64,000 nucleotides of DNA from NCBI RefSeq assembly GCF_033807715.1, contig NC_084591.1, positions 24,797,090 through 24,861,089 of the forward strand, given 5' to 3'. The stretch is from Cololabis saira. Taxonomy: Eukaryota > Chordata > Actinopteri > Beloniformes > Belonidae. Shown here one piece after another: positions 37,657 to 59,264 of this stretch; position 1 is the stretch's first letter, and each line of letters starts with the position of its first letter. Below the pieces are notes generated by a model that did no database searches, was not told the DNA's origin, and saw only the letters and a program-made list of their open reading frames with translations. The translations under genes and the position numbers were made by a program.

Positions 37657-39460
37657 GCATAATTCAATTTAATTCAATTTTATTTATATAGCGTCTATTA
37701 CAACATAAATTGTCTCTAGGCGCTTTTCAGAGAACCAGAACATTACCCCAGGGCAATTATTACATAAACAATGGCAGGTAAGAACTCCCCTTGTGGGAGA
37801 AAGACCTTAAGCCAAACAATGGCAAGGAAAAACTCCCCTTTAAGAGGTAAGAAACGTTGTGCAGGACCTGGATCATAAGGGGGTAACCTGCCAAAGGCCA
37901 GCTGGGCAGAGCAGGAAAAGGGAGATCAGACAGCACGGACAACACAGAGGTGGTCAGAGAGTGGGACCGCAGGTCAAGATGCAGCTCCTGAGGCTCTGGC
38001 CTGCAAACATGCACAGAAGAGGAGGAGGGGGCAGACCAGCACAACAAACTACAAGAACAATGGAGAACAATGATGGCTATGAGATATTTATAATTAATAA
38101 ATGAGAAAGGAAGCGAAGGAGGGGTGATGGGCACCGCTCAGTGAATCATGTCGGTGTTCCCCATGCAGCATAGGACTATAGCAGCATATCTACCACAAAG
38201 CTATGTTTGAGACTAACTATTCTAGTCTTGTTCTATAACTGCAGCTACGACTACTGACTCTAACACACTAGAATTTACACTAACTAGAGGTTTACTGAAC
38301 ACTAACTAAAGGTTTACTAAACAATAACTAGAGGCTTCACTAAACAGAAACGTTTGAAGTTTGTTTTTAAAGGTGGAGGTGGTATCAGCCTCTTCAACCC
38401 AGATTGTTAGTTGGTTCCATAGTAATGGTTCCTGATAGCAGAACGCCCGTCTTCCAAAACTACATTTGGATACTCTAGGAACTATGAGTAAACCTGCACT
38501 CTGAGAACGGAGAGCTCTGTTAGGAACATAAGGTACTATCAAGTCTCGCAAATATCGCAGAGCTAGGCCGTTTTGGGCTTTATACGTAAGTAATAAAAAT
38601 TTTGAATTGGATCCTGAATTTCACAGGTAGCCAATGGAGCGAAGCTAACACTGGAGAGACGTGGTTTCTCTTGCTGATTCCTGTCAGCACTCTCGCTGTT
38701 GCATTTTGGATCAGCTGGAGCCTATTCAGAGGATTACTTTGACAATTTTACGTCAACAGTGTTAAATTCAAAGGTTATTAAATAGTGGTCAGATAGTAAG
38801 TTTACAAGTGACGCTGACAGATTATCAGGTTCTACACCGTAGGCAAGGACGATATCAATGGTATGTTTAAAACAGTGTGTTGGTTTGTATACTTTTTGTG
38901 AAATGCCCATCGATTCTAGAATGGAATTAAAAACTAATTTAAGATCATTGCAGTCAACATCCATATATGATTACTTTGTCTGTACTGATCCATAAACCAG
39001 ATAGGAAATCTGAAGACTCAGACAGAAACTTTAGATAAGCACCAAAAGGGGGCCGGTACACTACCACTAACAAAACTGGCTTCTCTGATTTCCAACTTGG
39101 AAGTTTTAGGCTAAGCGTGAGGCTTTTGAACGCATTACAATCACAATTAAGTTTAGATTTTATTTGTAGACTAGAGATATGGATCACTGTTAGTTAAACA
39201 GAAAATGTCACTCCTGGTCTCGGTAATTGGATCGTTTACTAATAGAAACTTGGAGCTTAAAGATCATATATTTAGCAGTCTGCTAACTTTTCGGTCTTTA
39301 ATTGGCACTAAATGCCTATTGGTTTTTAATTTTACAAGGTTATTTTGATGAACGCCTCTATCACGCTGCACTTGGTGAACTTTTGGAGGGCGGGGAATCA
39401 ACACCAATTCTATGTTGCTTGGCACCTTATTAGAATCACCAATATGTTGTAACACTGACC
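37657..39460 (-). mobile_element. L2-like LINE with internal deletion
   Basis: In minus orientation. The 5' part (39455 down to about 38735) encodes the N-terminal and endonuclease region: RGVHQNNLVKLKTNRHLVPI, then VVVYRPPFGAY, DKVIIYG, and the terminal endonuclease motif LLSDHYLITFEF. It passes directly into the C-terminal end of the reverse transcriptase protein: LQLIQNATARVLTG, SLHWLPVKF, VPNRALRSQSAGLL, RAFCYQEPLLWNQL, FKNKLQTFLFSEA, stopping near 38306. The polymerase core is therefore deleted. The 3' untranslated part follows (37660-38300), ending in the signature gctatataaataaaattgaa near 37680. Frameshifts and stops are also present. Confidence 0.8.
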
Positions 39461-40651
39461 CAATTCAACAGTACTAACTGTGATTCAGCCTGAAGTTCTG
39501 GTTGCAGCCAGATGATGTTGCTAAAGTAGTTGTTGGAGATCAGTGTCACTGTTTTATGTCTCTCTGCTGGACTGCTTCAATTGTGATATGCATTGGGAGT
39601 TACATCCACTTAGAAGCAACTCAGAACTTGTTTTTTCCTCTCACTTTCTTGAGTGGTGTTTGTTGTTTTGTTTTTTTTACTGTTATTATTGTATCCTGAC
39701 ACGTAAAACCTTACATTAGATATGAAAGAGGCATTAGTAATCAAATGAATGCATGTTTCAATTGGATATTAATAGCTTCTGATTAAATTACATTTGCAAG
39801 ACAATATGTGTGAAGAAACCTATTTTTTTCTTATTTTAAGTACTTGACATTATTTAAGCAATGCTCTTAATTTATCGGTCATCATGTTTGCTGATATCAA
39901 ATATATCTAAAAATATAAATGTACAAAGATAATATGGCTGAAACCATGGCAAAACCAGTGTGAAATATATGCACATGCATTCGTGTATCTCGGTTACAGC
40001 TAGGTGATGAAACGGTAATGTAACACAGTAAGTGTTTGATAATGTAGTCGGTGATGGAAGAAGTGAGACATATGGGGGTTAATAAGCTGTGAGCTTCCCT
40101 ATTTTATAGTGCATGAGCTGGCTTTGTGGATCCTCTGTGTCTTCCATGGATGTGTATGGATGTGTGAGTGCGTATATGGAAAGAGAAAAAGAGAGAGACA
40201 GAGAGAGAGAGACAGAGGCAGAAAATATGTACAATGTCAAACATGTCATTAGTAATAATGCATTCAGCCATAGTGCATTGTCTGTTTTGTGACAGTATGT
40301 CATGCTGTATGTGTTGGTTAACAGAAGTAGTCACTGGCAAAGAAACTGTATGGGAGTATGAGAGGGGAAAGGTGTGAGCAGAAGTTGATTGTGAAGCCAT
40401 TTCCTAAGGCTTTGTCGCGGTCTGTTAGCTGAAGAGCCCCATTTCAAAGACAATTTGTCTACCGCTGAGCATTTTGGCAAAGAGCCGCCTTATGGCGAAG
40501 AAATTCTGGAGTCTTGTGTGTCTAAGTATATCAGAAACCTTTAGCTGATTGTGTATGCTTTCTGTGCACCGATGGAAAATGTTCCATGGGAAAAGTATAC
40601 AGCAGAGAATAAAGAAAGAATAAGCTTGTATGTACAGTATCAGTGTGTTTC
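39461..40651. other. intron, nothing recognised
   Basis: AT-rich intron. A GA-rich stretch at about 40180-40222 is low complexity. Confidence 0.55.
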
Positions 40652-41329
<678 letters not shown>

Positions 41330-41472
41330 ATATGCTGTTCTGCGTGACCCAGCAGGCTGGCTGAGTGTGAACCCCGTCAGAGGAACTGTCAACACCTCAG
41401 CTGCACTGGACCGAGAGTCACCTTATGTCCATGACAATAAATACACAGCCCTTTTCATCGCCATAGATAACG
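41330..41472 (+). CDS. cdh13: cdh13 internal exon, EC4
   Basis: Internal coding exon of 143 bp, entering in phase 2 and leaving in phase 1 (final G plus the next exon gives Gly). The acceptor is ..ctttttgtag and the donor gtgagt. Joining AG|A restores Arg, then [20 protein letters not shown], with the canonical ALDRES motif and ending [11 protein letters not shown]. This matches remembered human CDH13 EC4 ([37 protein letters not shown]). There is one sequon, NTS. The size is close to the equivalent exon of classical cadherins. It is separated from the preceding exon by 30.8 kb. The following exon (EC4 end and EC5, expected GNPP...) is not found in the remaining 22.5 kb. Confidence 0.95.
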
Positions 41473-41769
41473 GTGAGTTAAAGTTACCTTAAATCTGAGA
41501 ACGAGTGACAAAATGACGAGTACATTTCATTTTCCCTGTTAATTAAGTAAAATGAAACATATGTGACAGGTTTTGGTCACAATAAGATGATAGCTCCATC
41601 TCTGCTTTAACTGCCTCCCACCACCTCAAAGGGGTGTGCCTCTTTTTAAATTGTTGTTACAGCTTTGTGCTACCTACTCACTTCAGTACCATAGAACATG
41701 CAGCAAAATGTGGAACTGGGTGAAGTGTTTGTGAAGATGGGGAAGCTTGATAGTTCTACTCTGATCTGG
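41473..41769. other. intron after the EC4 exon
   Basis: Starts with the donor gtgagt. Nothing else recognised. Confidence 0.6.
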
Positions 41770-42200
41770 GTCTTTAAAGGTCAACTCAAGGTCAAAGTTA
41801 TGTATTTAGCACATTTAAAAGCAACCACAGATGACCAAAGTGCTTTACAGGCTAAAATCAAACAAAAGCAACAAGGCACATCCAGACAAAACGCAGAAAA
41901 TTATATATTTACAAGATTTCAAACACTTTGAGCAGTTCTAATTGCAGTAGTAAGCTGTTCTAACGAAGTGGGTCAGTGAAAAAGGCATGGGCACCTCAAT
42001 CTTTAGGTGAAGATCTAAAAATATGACGGACCATATGGTCTGAAGATTCCAGCACTCTGACAAAAGCATTAGCATGAGTAAACCTAGACAGCTCTGGTCG
42101 CCCCAATCCATTTACAAGCTGTAAAAGAGTCAGTCAAATCTTAAAAATCCACCCTAAATAGACAAGATTCAAATGTTTTCTGGTCTAACTTTAGACCAGA
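41770..42200. repeat. LINE-related interspersed repeat relic
   Basis: Starts gtatttagcacatttaaaag and gaccaaagtgctttacaggc, a type of fish repeat usually found at the 3' end of L2-like LINEs, and continues to about 42170. No open frame. It resembles the longer copy at 58060-59150. Confidence 0.45.
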
Positions 42201-45200
42201 AAAACGAGCTGGAGCTAACAAAGACACGATTAATCTAACCGTGTGTCATAAAAGCATGTATGACTCTTTCAAAATCATTATAGAATAGATAAAGCTTCAC
42301 TTTGGCCAGCAATCATAACTTGAAGAAGTTGGTTTTTACAACACAACTAATCTGTTCAACAGTTTTAAATGTGCTGGCCAAAATCCCACCCCAGTTTTTG
42401 TTGAGTTGAGTAAATGACTCCAGGGGACTAAAACAGTCTCTCGGCTGATCAGCACAACCAAACCTAACAATGTCTTACTCTCTTTGAAATGGAAAAAGAG
42501 GAAGACTTTAGACATCCAAAGATATGTTTTCCAATATACTGTAAAATTAATAAAATCTTTCTCTTTAATTATCTGAACTGGCCACATCTTTGAAACAATA
42601 ATTTGCACTATACAAACAAAGCAAAAATGCACTTAAAGTAACCATGTTAAATGTTGTATAAGCTATTCAATAGTTTTAAATTTGTATTAGAGATATACAT
42701 TATTTACCAAAGTGTATTTTATGAAGCAGCAGCTTTGCTTAAGGTTTCCCACTGCAGGAATATTCTCAATTGAGAGTTTGCGAAGAATTCCTTTCTCTGT
42801 TAAGTAAAGATTATGAAATGGAAGCAATGTGCCCGTCTGTACATCCAGAGCATCTGGCAAGAGGCTCATCCTGTCTGTTGTCCTTACCTGGCCACTGTGA
42901 AACCGTCACTACCCCACTGTGACAAAGGGATGGCTTTAAGTGGCATTGTGCCTAGCGGACCATACGGGGGCTGGATGCCAGTGTCACAGGAGCTGCCGCA
43001 CTGAGACTTTCCAAGGCACAGATGAAAGTGTCGAGAGCCTCAGCGCATATCTCTTTCTCTTTCTGCCTCTTTTTCCGTTTCATCATCTCTCCGTCTCTTT
43101 GTCCCCCTTTCTCTGCCTGTCTCCCCCACCATATCAATCCATCTGTTCTGCTGTTCTCAGGAGATTCTGACAGATCCATTAGAGGAACTAAGGGATTCTA
43201 TTAGTAGGCAACAGAATGGCACTGTTGTGCCGGGGAATTTGGTCGCCTTAGAAAGATGAGTGCTGAAAGAGAAGTAATGATGGGGCAGGAGGAGAAGGTG
43301 GAAGGACGTGGAAGGATCAGTGGAAGAAGAGAAAGGGAAGGATATGAAAAGAGATAAAAAAGATATTGAGTTTGGAAAGTGACACGCATGGATAGAGGAG
43401 ACGAGAAATGGTGGGTGGACAAAGCACTGCGAAAGGCTAAGATTAAAGGGACCAGAAGCAAAGGAAGTTACAGTTTGATGTTGAAATTTCAGATGTATAA
43501 TCTGAAAGTTTCAACGGGAGATGAACTTACCTTCCTGACGATTCATCAAACGCAGTAGGGCAATGTGAGAATTATAAAGCTTACAAACTAACAACAAATT
43601 AGCTTACATAGTAGGTTACATAGATGACCGATAGAGGAGCATTTGGACGTCAGAAGGGTGAATGAACTTCACAACCCTTCGCACCTAAAGCGAGTAATTC
43701 ATGTTTTGTAAGAATTTTGAAAGTGTTATTGTATTTCTTGCAGTCAAAGCAAACCACCTTCAAAGTTTTGTTTATAAATCCTAGTTTTAATTGAGGAATT
43801 TCATAGCACAGGTGTCACAAAAAAGTAACAGTAGTACTTTTGGGATGCATGTAGATGGTTGCAAAGTTCATCAATGTATTGCAGTATCTTGGGGGTAAAT
43901 AAAGTAAATCTAGAAGGAGGCCTATGGCGTATTTGTTGGGAGCGTCACAATTTAGCAAACAAAACAGGGTTGATAAGATAGTATAGGCTGATAGATAGTC
44001 CAAGATAACCAAGGTCCATCCTAAGAGGGATTTACATGTTTCCAGCCATGAGAACAGGGCAGTACCTTTCTTTGTTGATCAGTGGATTAAAAATCAAAGT
44101 TCAACCTCACTGTGGCAGTAGGGGAAAAAAATCCGGAGATGTGCATAGTCACAAGAATATATTGCTTCGAAAATTTGAAGGTCCGAAAAGTGGTTTTGTG
44201 TCTGCTATCATGTCAGGGGAGCGAATGAATTTTATGACGTTTTGGCTTCTGTCTAGACATGCAGCAGTCATCAGGGATCAACATTAGGACAAAGTTATTG
44301 TCTGCTAATAAAAACTCACTGCAGTCCATCTGCTGTGTGTTAGGATGCTGTTCATATTCATATTGTGCTGAAATTAGCGACGTGGGGCTTGAGGAAGTTG
44401 GTTGTATTATTTCCTGGGGAGACCTTGAATGTCATCGTATTAATAGCCGTCCAGCCAACGCTCTACTCCGTCTTGGGTCGTATTTATGAACAAACCAACA
44501 GATAGACATTTCAATTCCTGGAGTTGAAATATAAAATGAAGATGACGATAAGCTGACAAAACATTAAAATGGAACTGCACTCATCTCTAGATGTATAAGA
44601 TATATGAGGTGAGACAAAAGCACTTATGTTCATGCTGCTCCTGTTCTGCCCACATAAGAATATAAGCGAGGAGGACCATAAAAATCCCAGCACCCAGTGC
44701 ATTTCAACTCACTATGTGGTTAAAATATGAGCAATGAGAGCTGATTTTTCCTCTGCTTTTTATTGAATCCCTGCTGTGACATTGACAGGAGATTTTTGCT
44801 CCTGCCCCACAGCAATCTTGGCTATGACTGTATGACAACCTGCCTATGCAGACTACCAGCAGCATATCGATTTACCCTTACAGCATCATCTTTATATTTC
44901 TCGTGAAATCTCCAGTGAGTTCCTGTGCACTTTGCTCTGGAGAGAAGAAACCGGAGAGGTGAGAATCAGTAGACCTGTGTCAAACGTAAGAGAAGACAGT
45001 TTGGGTAACATATTTTGGAACAGGAGGAAAAATCGATGTGAAGAAGTTGATGCTGAGGAGATGGGAGTCTATAATGACATTAGGTCAGTCTCCAGTGTTC
45101 ATAACTATTTTTCTTAACATAATTCTCCTGTTAAATGTACTGCATCTACCATTAAAGACAATAGATATGAATCAGGACAAAAAAAAACAACATTCAATAA

Positions 45201-47424
45201 CATTTGGATTATTTTATTTTAATTTCAGATATATTGTGATGGTGTATGAAGGCAAAATAATATAAACTCTGTCACTGTCCAAATAGTTAGGAACTGCCAC
45301 CGCACGTTTGGCCGTTTGTGGCCATTTGTGAGTCTTTTTCATCTGCCCAGCCTCCTAAACAATAGCTCACTGATTAAGTAGGTCTGATTTGCCACCGGGG
45401 AGACACAAACAGCATTGGAGTCAGATTTTTTACGTGTGGATTCATTAATGCCATGTCAGCCACCATTCATGTGTTGACTCACCGATGACTCTTTTCTCAT
45501 GATCTCATGCCAAAAATACATTTCCTTATACATTAAAAAACAAACTCATCCCCATTGACATTATATCTTGAAAGTAGGGAGCACAGGTAGAAAGGACTGA
45601 GGAAGCAGTAGTAAGCACACATAAATTAGGAGAAAGCCAAGAAAACAAATGTTTGTATGTCTGCCCAGTCAAATGTCAGTGAGCAGCTCTCCAGCAGTAA
45701 AGCCTCTCTACCTCAAAGATCAAGTCTGTTCTTTTATAAGGGTTTGGTAACCTAAATCAAGAGCTTGTTTTTTCTTTTTTTTTCCAAAACTAAGAGCAGC
45801 TTTGTTTAGCACTCAGATATTGTACTGCTCTCCCTCAAAACACTGCCCCTACAATCAAAGTGCTTTGTTTCATCTGAACATCCCCGCACTCAGACTCACA
45901 GTTGTGGGTGCAGAATGCCATGCTACCCGGTTTGAGCCCGTCTCTCTAGTCCGATGCTTCTTCTGCACACTCGTGAAACTTCTGCTCTTGGATTTGTGCT
46001 TTTGTACAGATGCCTGAGCGTAATCTATTTATTCATGTATGTTGTGGCTCACAGCAATTCCCGAACCCGTATTTGCTCACAGAGCTCGCCTCCTCCCGTC
46101 AAGTGCTTGTGTTTCTGAGTTAATGACTGAAAAGCCACAAACAAATTGTGCTGGTTTAGCAGCACCTGGCAGGCCGGTGGAGCAGCACAATATTGTTTGA
46201 AGGGATATTGTTCCTACCTGAGCGGCGGTCTTGACGAGCTGATTATGTAAACTCTCATCAGGAGCGAGTGCTTTCGCACACCAGTGAATATTCTTCTCTC
46301 TCTCTTTCCGACTCCCTGCTGGGATGCCAGCTCTGCCTGCATCTTACCCTCCCTCGTCCTTCATATCCGTTTTTCTACTTGTTATTTGCTGATCTGGGTG
46401 TTAACTCGGACTGGAATTATGTCTTTAACCTGATTTTTATTGTCTTTGTCGTTGTACATCCAGAGGTTCTCCAGCCTGCGTGTCCACTAACTGCTGAGTG
46501 TTGTGGTTCAATGTTTTCTCTGGCTCTTCATTTAAATGTTAAACCGCCTCCTGGTGGGAGCCATTTGTCATTTGGAGACGTGAATACATTATCGAGCCCC
46601 CAGTTGTCTAAAACATGGCAGTGCACACGCTATTCTCAGTCTTGGGTGCCAGCAAACCTGTTGTCTTAAGTTGTGCACAAAATAATAGAGCAGTGTTTGT
46701 TTCGAGAACACGGAAGTATGAGGAAAAGACTCTCTTACGCTCAGAGGTAAGGGGGGGTGTGTAGGTGCATGTTTGAAAGTGAAACAACACACTAGTGGTC
46801 AGACTGTCACGAATCCTGGGACTTTTTTGCAGTGCTCAGTCACATCCCCTCTGGTTTAGATCAAAAGCAGGAAGCAAAGAGGCTGGATTCTAGGGTTGAC
46901 GACCAAAATACTCAGACGGCTGCAGAATGGAGTCGGATGAGGGGTACAGGTGTTTACGAGTGAATCTCTCCAACTCTCTGTGAAAGGGTTGGATAATAAG
47001 CTCACCATCTCTCAGATGGGAGAGGGAGACTGGTAGCTGGCTTTCAGTGGTTACTTTAACACGCACAACAATATTCTGACCTCATTCTTAATGGGACAAC
47101 TTTCTGATTTTGGTGTTTGCTGAAGTGGTTGATTTTATTCATGCTGCTTACATTTTACAAAGCATAGTCTGATATTGATGCCATTGTGATTTTGCTACAT
47201 CAGAAGTCTGACATCAATATCCTTCAAAACACGGAGCTTATTCTTTGCGGCAAATAGTATTTTCACCTGTAGTCATCTTGATCTGCTCAGCCTGTGCTAG
47301 AAATTTCATGGTGACTGGGAACTCAAATTTCTCAACAATGAAAATCAAAGAAAAGAGCCATCAGAAATCAGATTTCTCTGTTAGTAAATCAGGTAAGTTT
47401 TCCTCTTTTCCCTCCTCTTACTGC
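42201..47424. other. long intronic stretch, nothing recognised
   Basis: About 5.2 kb of intron. It contains a pyrimidine-rich stretch at 43046-43130 and a purine-rich stretch at 43255-43400, which together could give asymmetric strands, but no gene or transposon was recognised. Confidence 0.5.
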
Positions 47425-47500
47425 TGGCTGTAAACCAAATTGCCCCTCTGGGATAATAAAGAACATGAATGAACATCCATTCATTCATGCATTCAGTCAT
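47425..47500 (+). mobile_element. LINE 3' tail relic
   Basis: The phrase ttgcccctctgggataataa followed by aga-acatgaatgaac and an (ATTC)n-like tract resembles the 3' tail of fish LINEs. Very short. Confidence 0.35.
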
Positions 47501-48296
47501 TCCCTGACTTTCCCATTTTACCTGTACATCAGGTGTAATAGGGAAAATGGTGGATAGCAGCTTACTAAGTAAATGACAGGTATTTTTGACTATTCTTTAT
47601 CTATTAAGACGTTTAACAACAAATCTTTTTCTTTTTTTTATTCATTGGACCAGCAGAGCAAACGTGCAAACTACAATGCTAACAGCTACTCAACTACTTC
47701 TGGCACTTTCACTATTTAAAAAGACTCATTATCCTAATTACAGTTCAAGGAAACACTGTTACTGTAGGTTAATTTTCCAAAATGTGCTGTCACTCCTTCA
47801 AAATGACCACTTCAGGCAGGCTAGAACTTGATTTTCTGAGCGAATCACGCTTAATGAACGTTTCACTTCACTCTGGAAACCCTTCATGTCTATAGAGCGC
47901 CAGGAAAAGGAAAGTAAAGTGCATGCAAGCACCTTCCAACGAAGTCAACTTTCACGGTGCAGCACCCTGTCAGATTATTTTAACGCTTCTAATTACACAC
48001 AACCTTCCAGACCACAAAGACAATTGAAGAAAACCCGATTGTAGTGATGTAATGCCTTCCTGAGGTGAACATCACTTTAGATCAATTTAAAGTCATACTG
48101 GGACCTAAAAGGGAAAGCTTTGACATGGAAAGATATCTTCTACAACCTTGGCAACAGGTGTATTTAAATAGTGGTAAAAATAAAACATGATTGATTTATT
48201 TATGGAGTTTGAAACATGATTGTTTCACTGTGAAATGTTCTTCTAGAGCGATCGGTCACCTCGTCATCGCTGGGCTTGCACTCAGATTTCTGGCAT
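47501..48296. other. intron, nothing recognised
   Basis: AT-rich intron up to the TTAA of the piggyBac-type MITE. Confidence 0.55.
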
Positions 48297-48300
48297 TTAA
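48297..48300. repeat. left TTAA target duplication
   Basis: TTAA directly before the CCCTTTATGACC end. Confidence 0.8.
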
Positions 48301-49326
48301 CCCTTTATGACCGACTTGAGCACCGGTGCTCCCGTTTGCATATTGATCATCAAAATGTATGTATAATTAAAGCTGCAAGAAGCGATGAACGGGCCCTCGC
48401 ACTCATGTCCACCGCCCCCCATAAGCATATCAGAAATTACACCACCCACGACTTTCTATGTCAAACCATTCAAAAGTTATGGCAGAAAATAGGGACTATC
48501 AAATATTGACCAATCAGAAGAAGGGACGGGGCTAATTCAGACCAATGAAGGTCAAGGACTCAATACCGAGTCTGATGACACCACCCACGAGTCTTTATGT
48601 CAAACCATTCAAAAGTTATGGCAGAGAAATGTATTCTAGGGGGCGCTGTTGAGCCGTTAAGCCACGCCCATTAATGCAAACCATGAAATATCAAATTTAT
48701 CGCCAGGCCTGGCTTGCATGCAAAATTTGGTGACTTTTGGGGTACGTTTAGGGGGGCAATAGGGCCTTCGCACTGTAAGTGCTCGAGCCCTAATTACAAC
48801 CAAATAAAACAGGGCAATGATTCTGTGCTGTTTTAATACATTAATAAATCGTTTGTAAAAATACATAATAATCCAGTAAAATTGCGCACACGGAAATCTT
48901 TGTAATTGACATCGCAGGTTATTTATAGATCCAGTACGTGTTCACAGCACGTCCTACGTTGACACATACATCATCACATTGTCAACATGTCATCAGGTTG
49001 GATTTGTTCACAGTATTTTTCACGCCCCTTCCCGCGAAAAGGGATGTGACGTCATTCCTCCGGGAAACTAGTCGGTATGGGATTTCTGTATTTAGAAAAA
49101 TATGTGTAAAATTAAATAAACGATTTACATTTCTTTGGTAGTTATTTGGGCTTTTTAGCAATTTATTTAGTTAGTATGGTCTTGTGACATACAGATTATT
49201 AAAGATCGGCTTATATGGATTGTTTTGATGCATAGCAAATAAAAATACTCCATAAAATGGCAGTATAGCATGCAAAAATGTAAAAATATGCTTAGGCAGA
49301 CTTGTTCTATGGTAGGTCATAAAGGG
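48301..49326. mobile_element. piggyBac-type MITE with nested repeat
   Basis: A 1026-bp element with perfect 12-bp inverted ends, ccctttatgacc at 48301-48312 and ggtcataaaggg at 49315-49326. TTAA flanks it on each side (48297-48300, 49327-49330). CCC-starting ends at TTAA are the signature of the piggyBac superfamily. There is no transposase. About 433 bp of it (48364-48796) is a separate repeat inserted later, so the original MITE was about 590 bp. A TGACGTCA octamer lies at 49047-49054. Confidence 0.85.
48364..48796 (+). repeat. modular interspersed repeat, short copy
   Basis: Begins taattaaagctgcaagaagc and ends gtgctcgagccctaatta. Inside are two units with caccacccacga...caaaagttatggcag, one ggggcgctgttgagccgtta block and one terminal block, gggccttcgcactgtaagtg. 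It is the same family as 60943-62771 but lacks the middle blocks. TAATTA is present at both ends. It sits inside the piggyBac-type MITE, so it inserted after it. Confidence 0.72.
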
Positions 49327-49330
49327 TTAA
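49327..49330. repeat. right TTAA target duplication
   Basis: TTAA directly after the GGTCATAAAGGG end. Confidence 0.8.
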
Positions 49331-55112
<5,782 letters not shown>

Positions 55113-55116
55113 TTAA

Positions 55117-55456
55117 AGGAGCTTGAGGCCGGATTGTGGCAAGATTTATGAAAAAAATCTGTATACATTTTAAGTTTTCTAGTAATAATGTCAGATGAAG
55201 CTTTCCAAACCAAAAAGAATGAGCCTTCTAGTGTATCTCTCCTTTGCCTTGAACAGGCTGTGTGCTGCAAAATGTGCTGCAATTCGGTCCCGAATTTCCC
55301 GCGCTGCCCTGCGGATGTGACGTCACATGACGCTGCATGCACGTTCTCCCCGTTCTCCCGTGCCGGCTTCACTGTTGGCTACAGTACCCCCAACGGCCGT
55401 CGTGGTAAAGGGTGGCGCTAGAGAGTCTCATTTCTTAAAAGGAGCCTCAAGCTCCT
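55117..55456. mobile_element. TTAA-flanked MITE with 13-bp inverted ends
   Basis: 340 bp with perfect inverted ends, aggagcttgaggc at 55117-55129 and gcctcaagctcct at 55444-55456. TTAA lies on both sides (55113-55116, 55457-55460). TTAA duplication fits the piggyBac or Kolobok superfamilies; the AGG rather than CCC end makes Kolobok-like possible. No coding sequence of a transposase. The right half is GC- and CpG-rich and includes TGACGTCA at 55318-55325. Confidence 0.82.
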
Positions 55457-55460
55457 TTAA

Positions 55461-58059
<2,599 letters not shown>

Positions 58060-59150
58060 TCAACACAACTTCATTTTGTAAAGCACTTTAAAAACAACGC
58101 ACTTGACCAAAGTGCTGAACAGAAACATGAGTTCAGGGAAAAAATTAAAAACATGTAAAAACAGAGACGCAACAAATAAAACAGTGAAGCCAAGATCTCA
58201 AACTCAGTTAAAATCTAAAATGAAAAAATATGTTTTAAGAAAGGAATAAAAAAAATGTGCAACTCATTCCACAATTTTGAGCCAGCAACTGAAAAAACGC
58301 TGTCATCTCTAAGCTTCATCTTTGTCTTGGATACAACTAACTATAACTGATCTACCCACCTGAGGGAACATGAAGGAGTGTACAGCTGAAGCAGGTCAGA
58401 TGGATACTTTGGAGCCAGACCGTGAAAACCTTTGAAAACAAATAAAAAAAAGTATAAAATCAATGCATAAATGAACTGTGAGCCAATGAGGTAATGCTAA
58501 AATATTGAATAATATACTTTTGTTTTCTTGCACCGATTAAAAAGACGGCCAGCAACGTGTTTAACTAACTACATTCCAGCAAATGACTTTTGGCCAACTC
58601 CAATGTAAAGTGCTTTACAGTAATCTAAATGTGTTTATGATAAAGGCATGGATTAAAATGTCAAAGTGATGTTGAGAAAGAAAAGTCTCAGCAAAAGTTA
58701 GCCAGCCACAGTTGAAAAAAGCTGGACTTGACCACTGAACTAATATGTGTGTTAAAATTAAATATGCTGTCCAGTCTTATCTTGATTAATGTAAAATCAA
58801 TTATTGGGACATCCAACCCTTCATTTAATCAATGCACTCCAACACTTGTTTAGCAGAATAAACCTTTCACGCTTCAGTGGAATATAAATTTGGATTTCAT
58901 CAGCATAAAAGTGGAATGAAAATTCAATGTTTCAGAGAACTGATACAAGTGAAAAAAGTATAATGAAAGAAGAAAAAGAAGAGGGCCGAAAATAGAACCC
59001 TGAGGCATTCCACATGTGAGAAGTCCTCTGAAGAATCTGAACCATCTTAATACACCACCTCAAATGCCCAGCCTGCTTTTCAGGCGAGGCGGGAGAATTT
59101 GAAGGTTGACTATGAAAGGCAGCTGTTAAATCCAACAGAACTTAAACAAC
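58060..59150 (-). repeat. LINE-related interspersed repeat, decayed
   Basis: Phrases such as tgtaaagcactttaaaaaca, cttgaccaaagtgctgaac, gctgaagcaggtcagatgga, caatgtaaagtgctttacag and ggatttcatcagcataaaag follow the order seen in common fish L2-like repeats, whose coding strand would be the minus strand. Heavily mutated, no open frame. Related to 41770-42200. Confidence 0.45.
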
Positions 59151-59264
59151 ACAGTGGCCAGCATCTGTGACTAAAAGAATGTCATTAAAAATCCTCAACA
59201 GTGCTGATTCAGTACTGCGGCAGGTCAATGGGTCTAGCACCAGCACTCTCACAACAACCAATGC

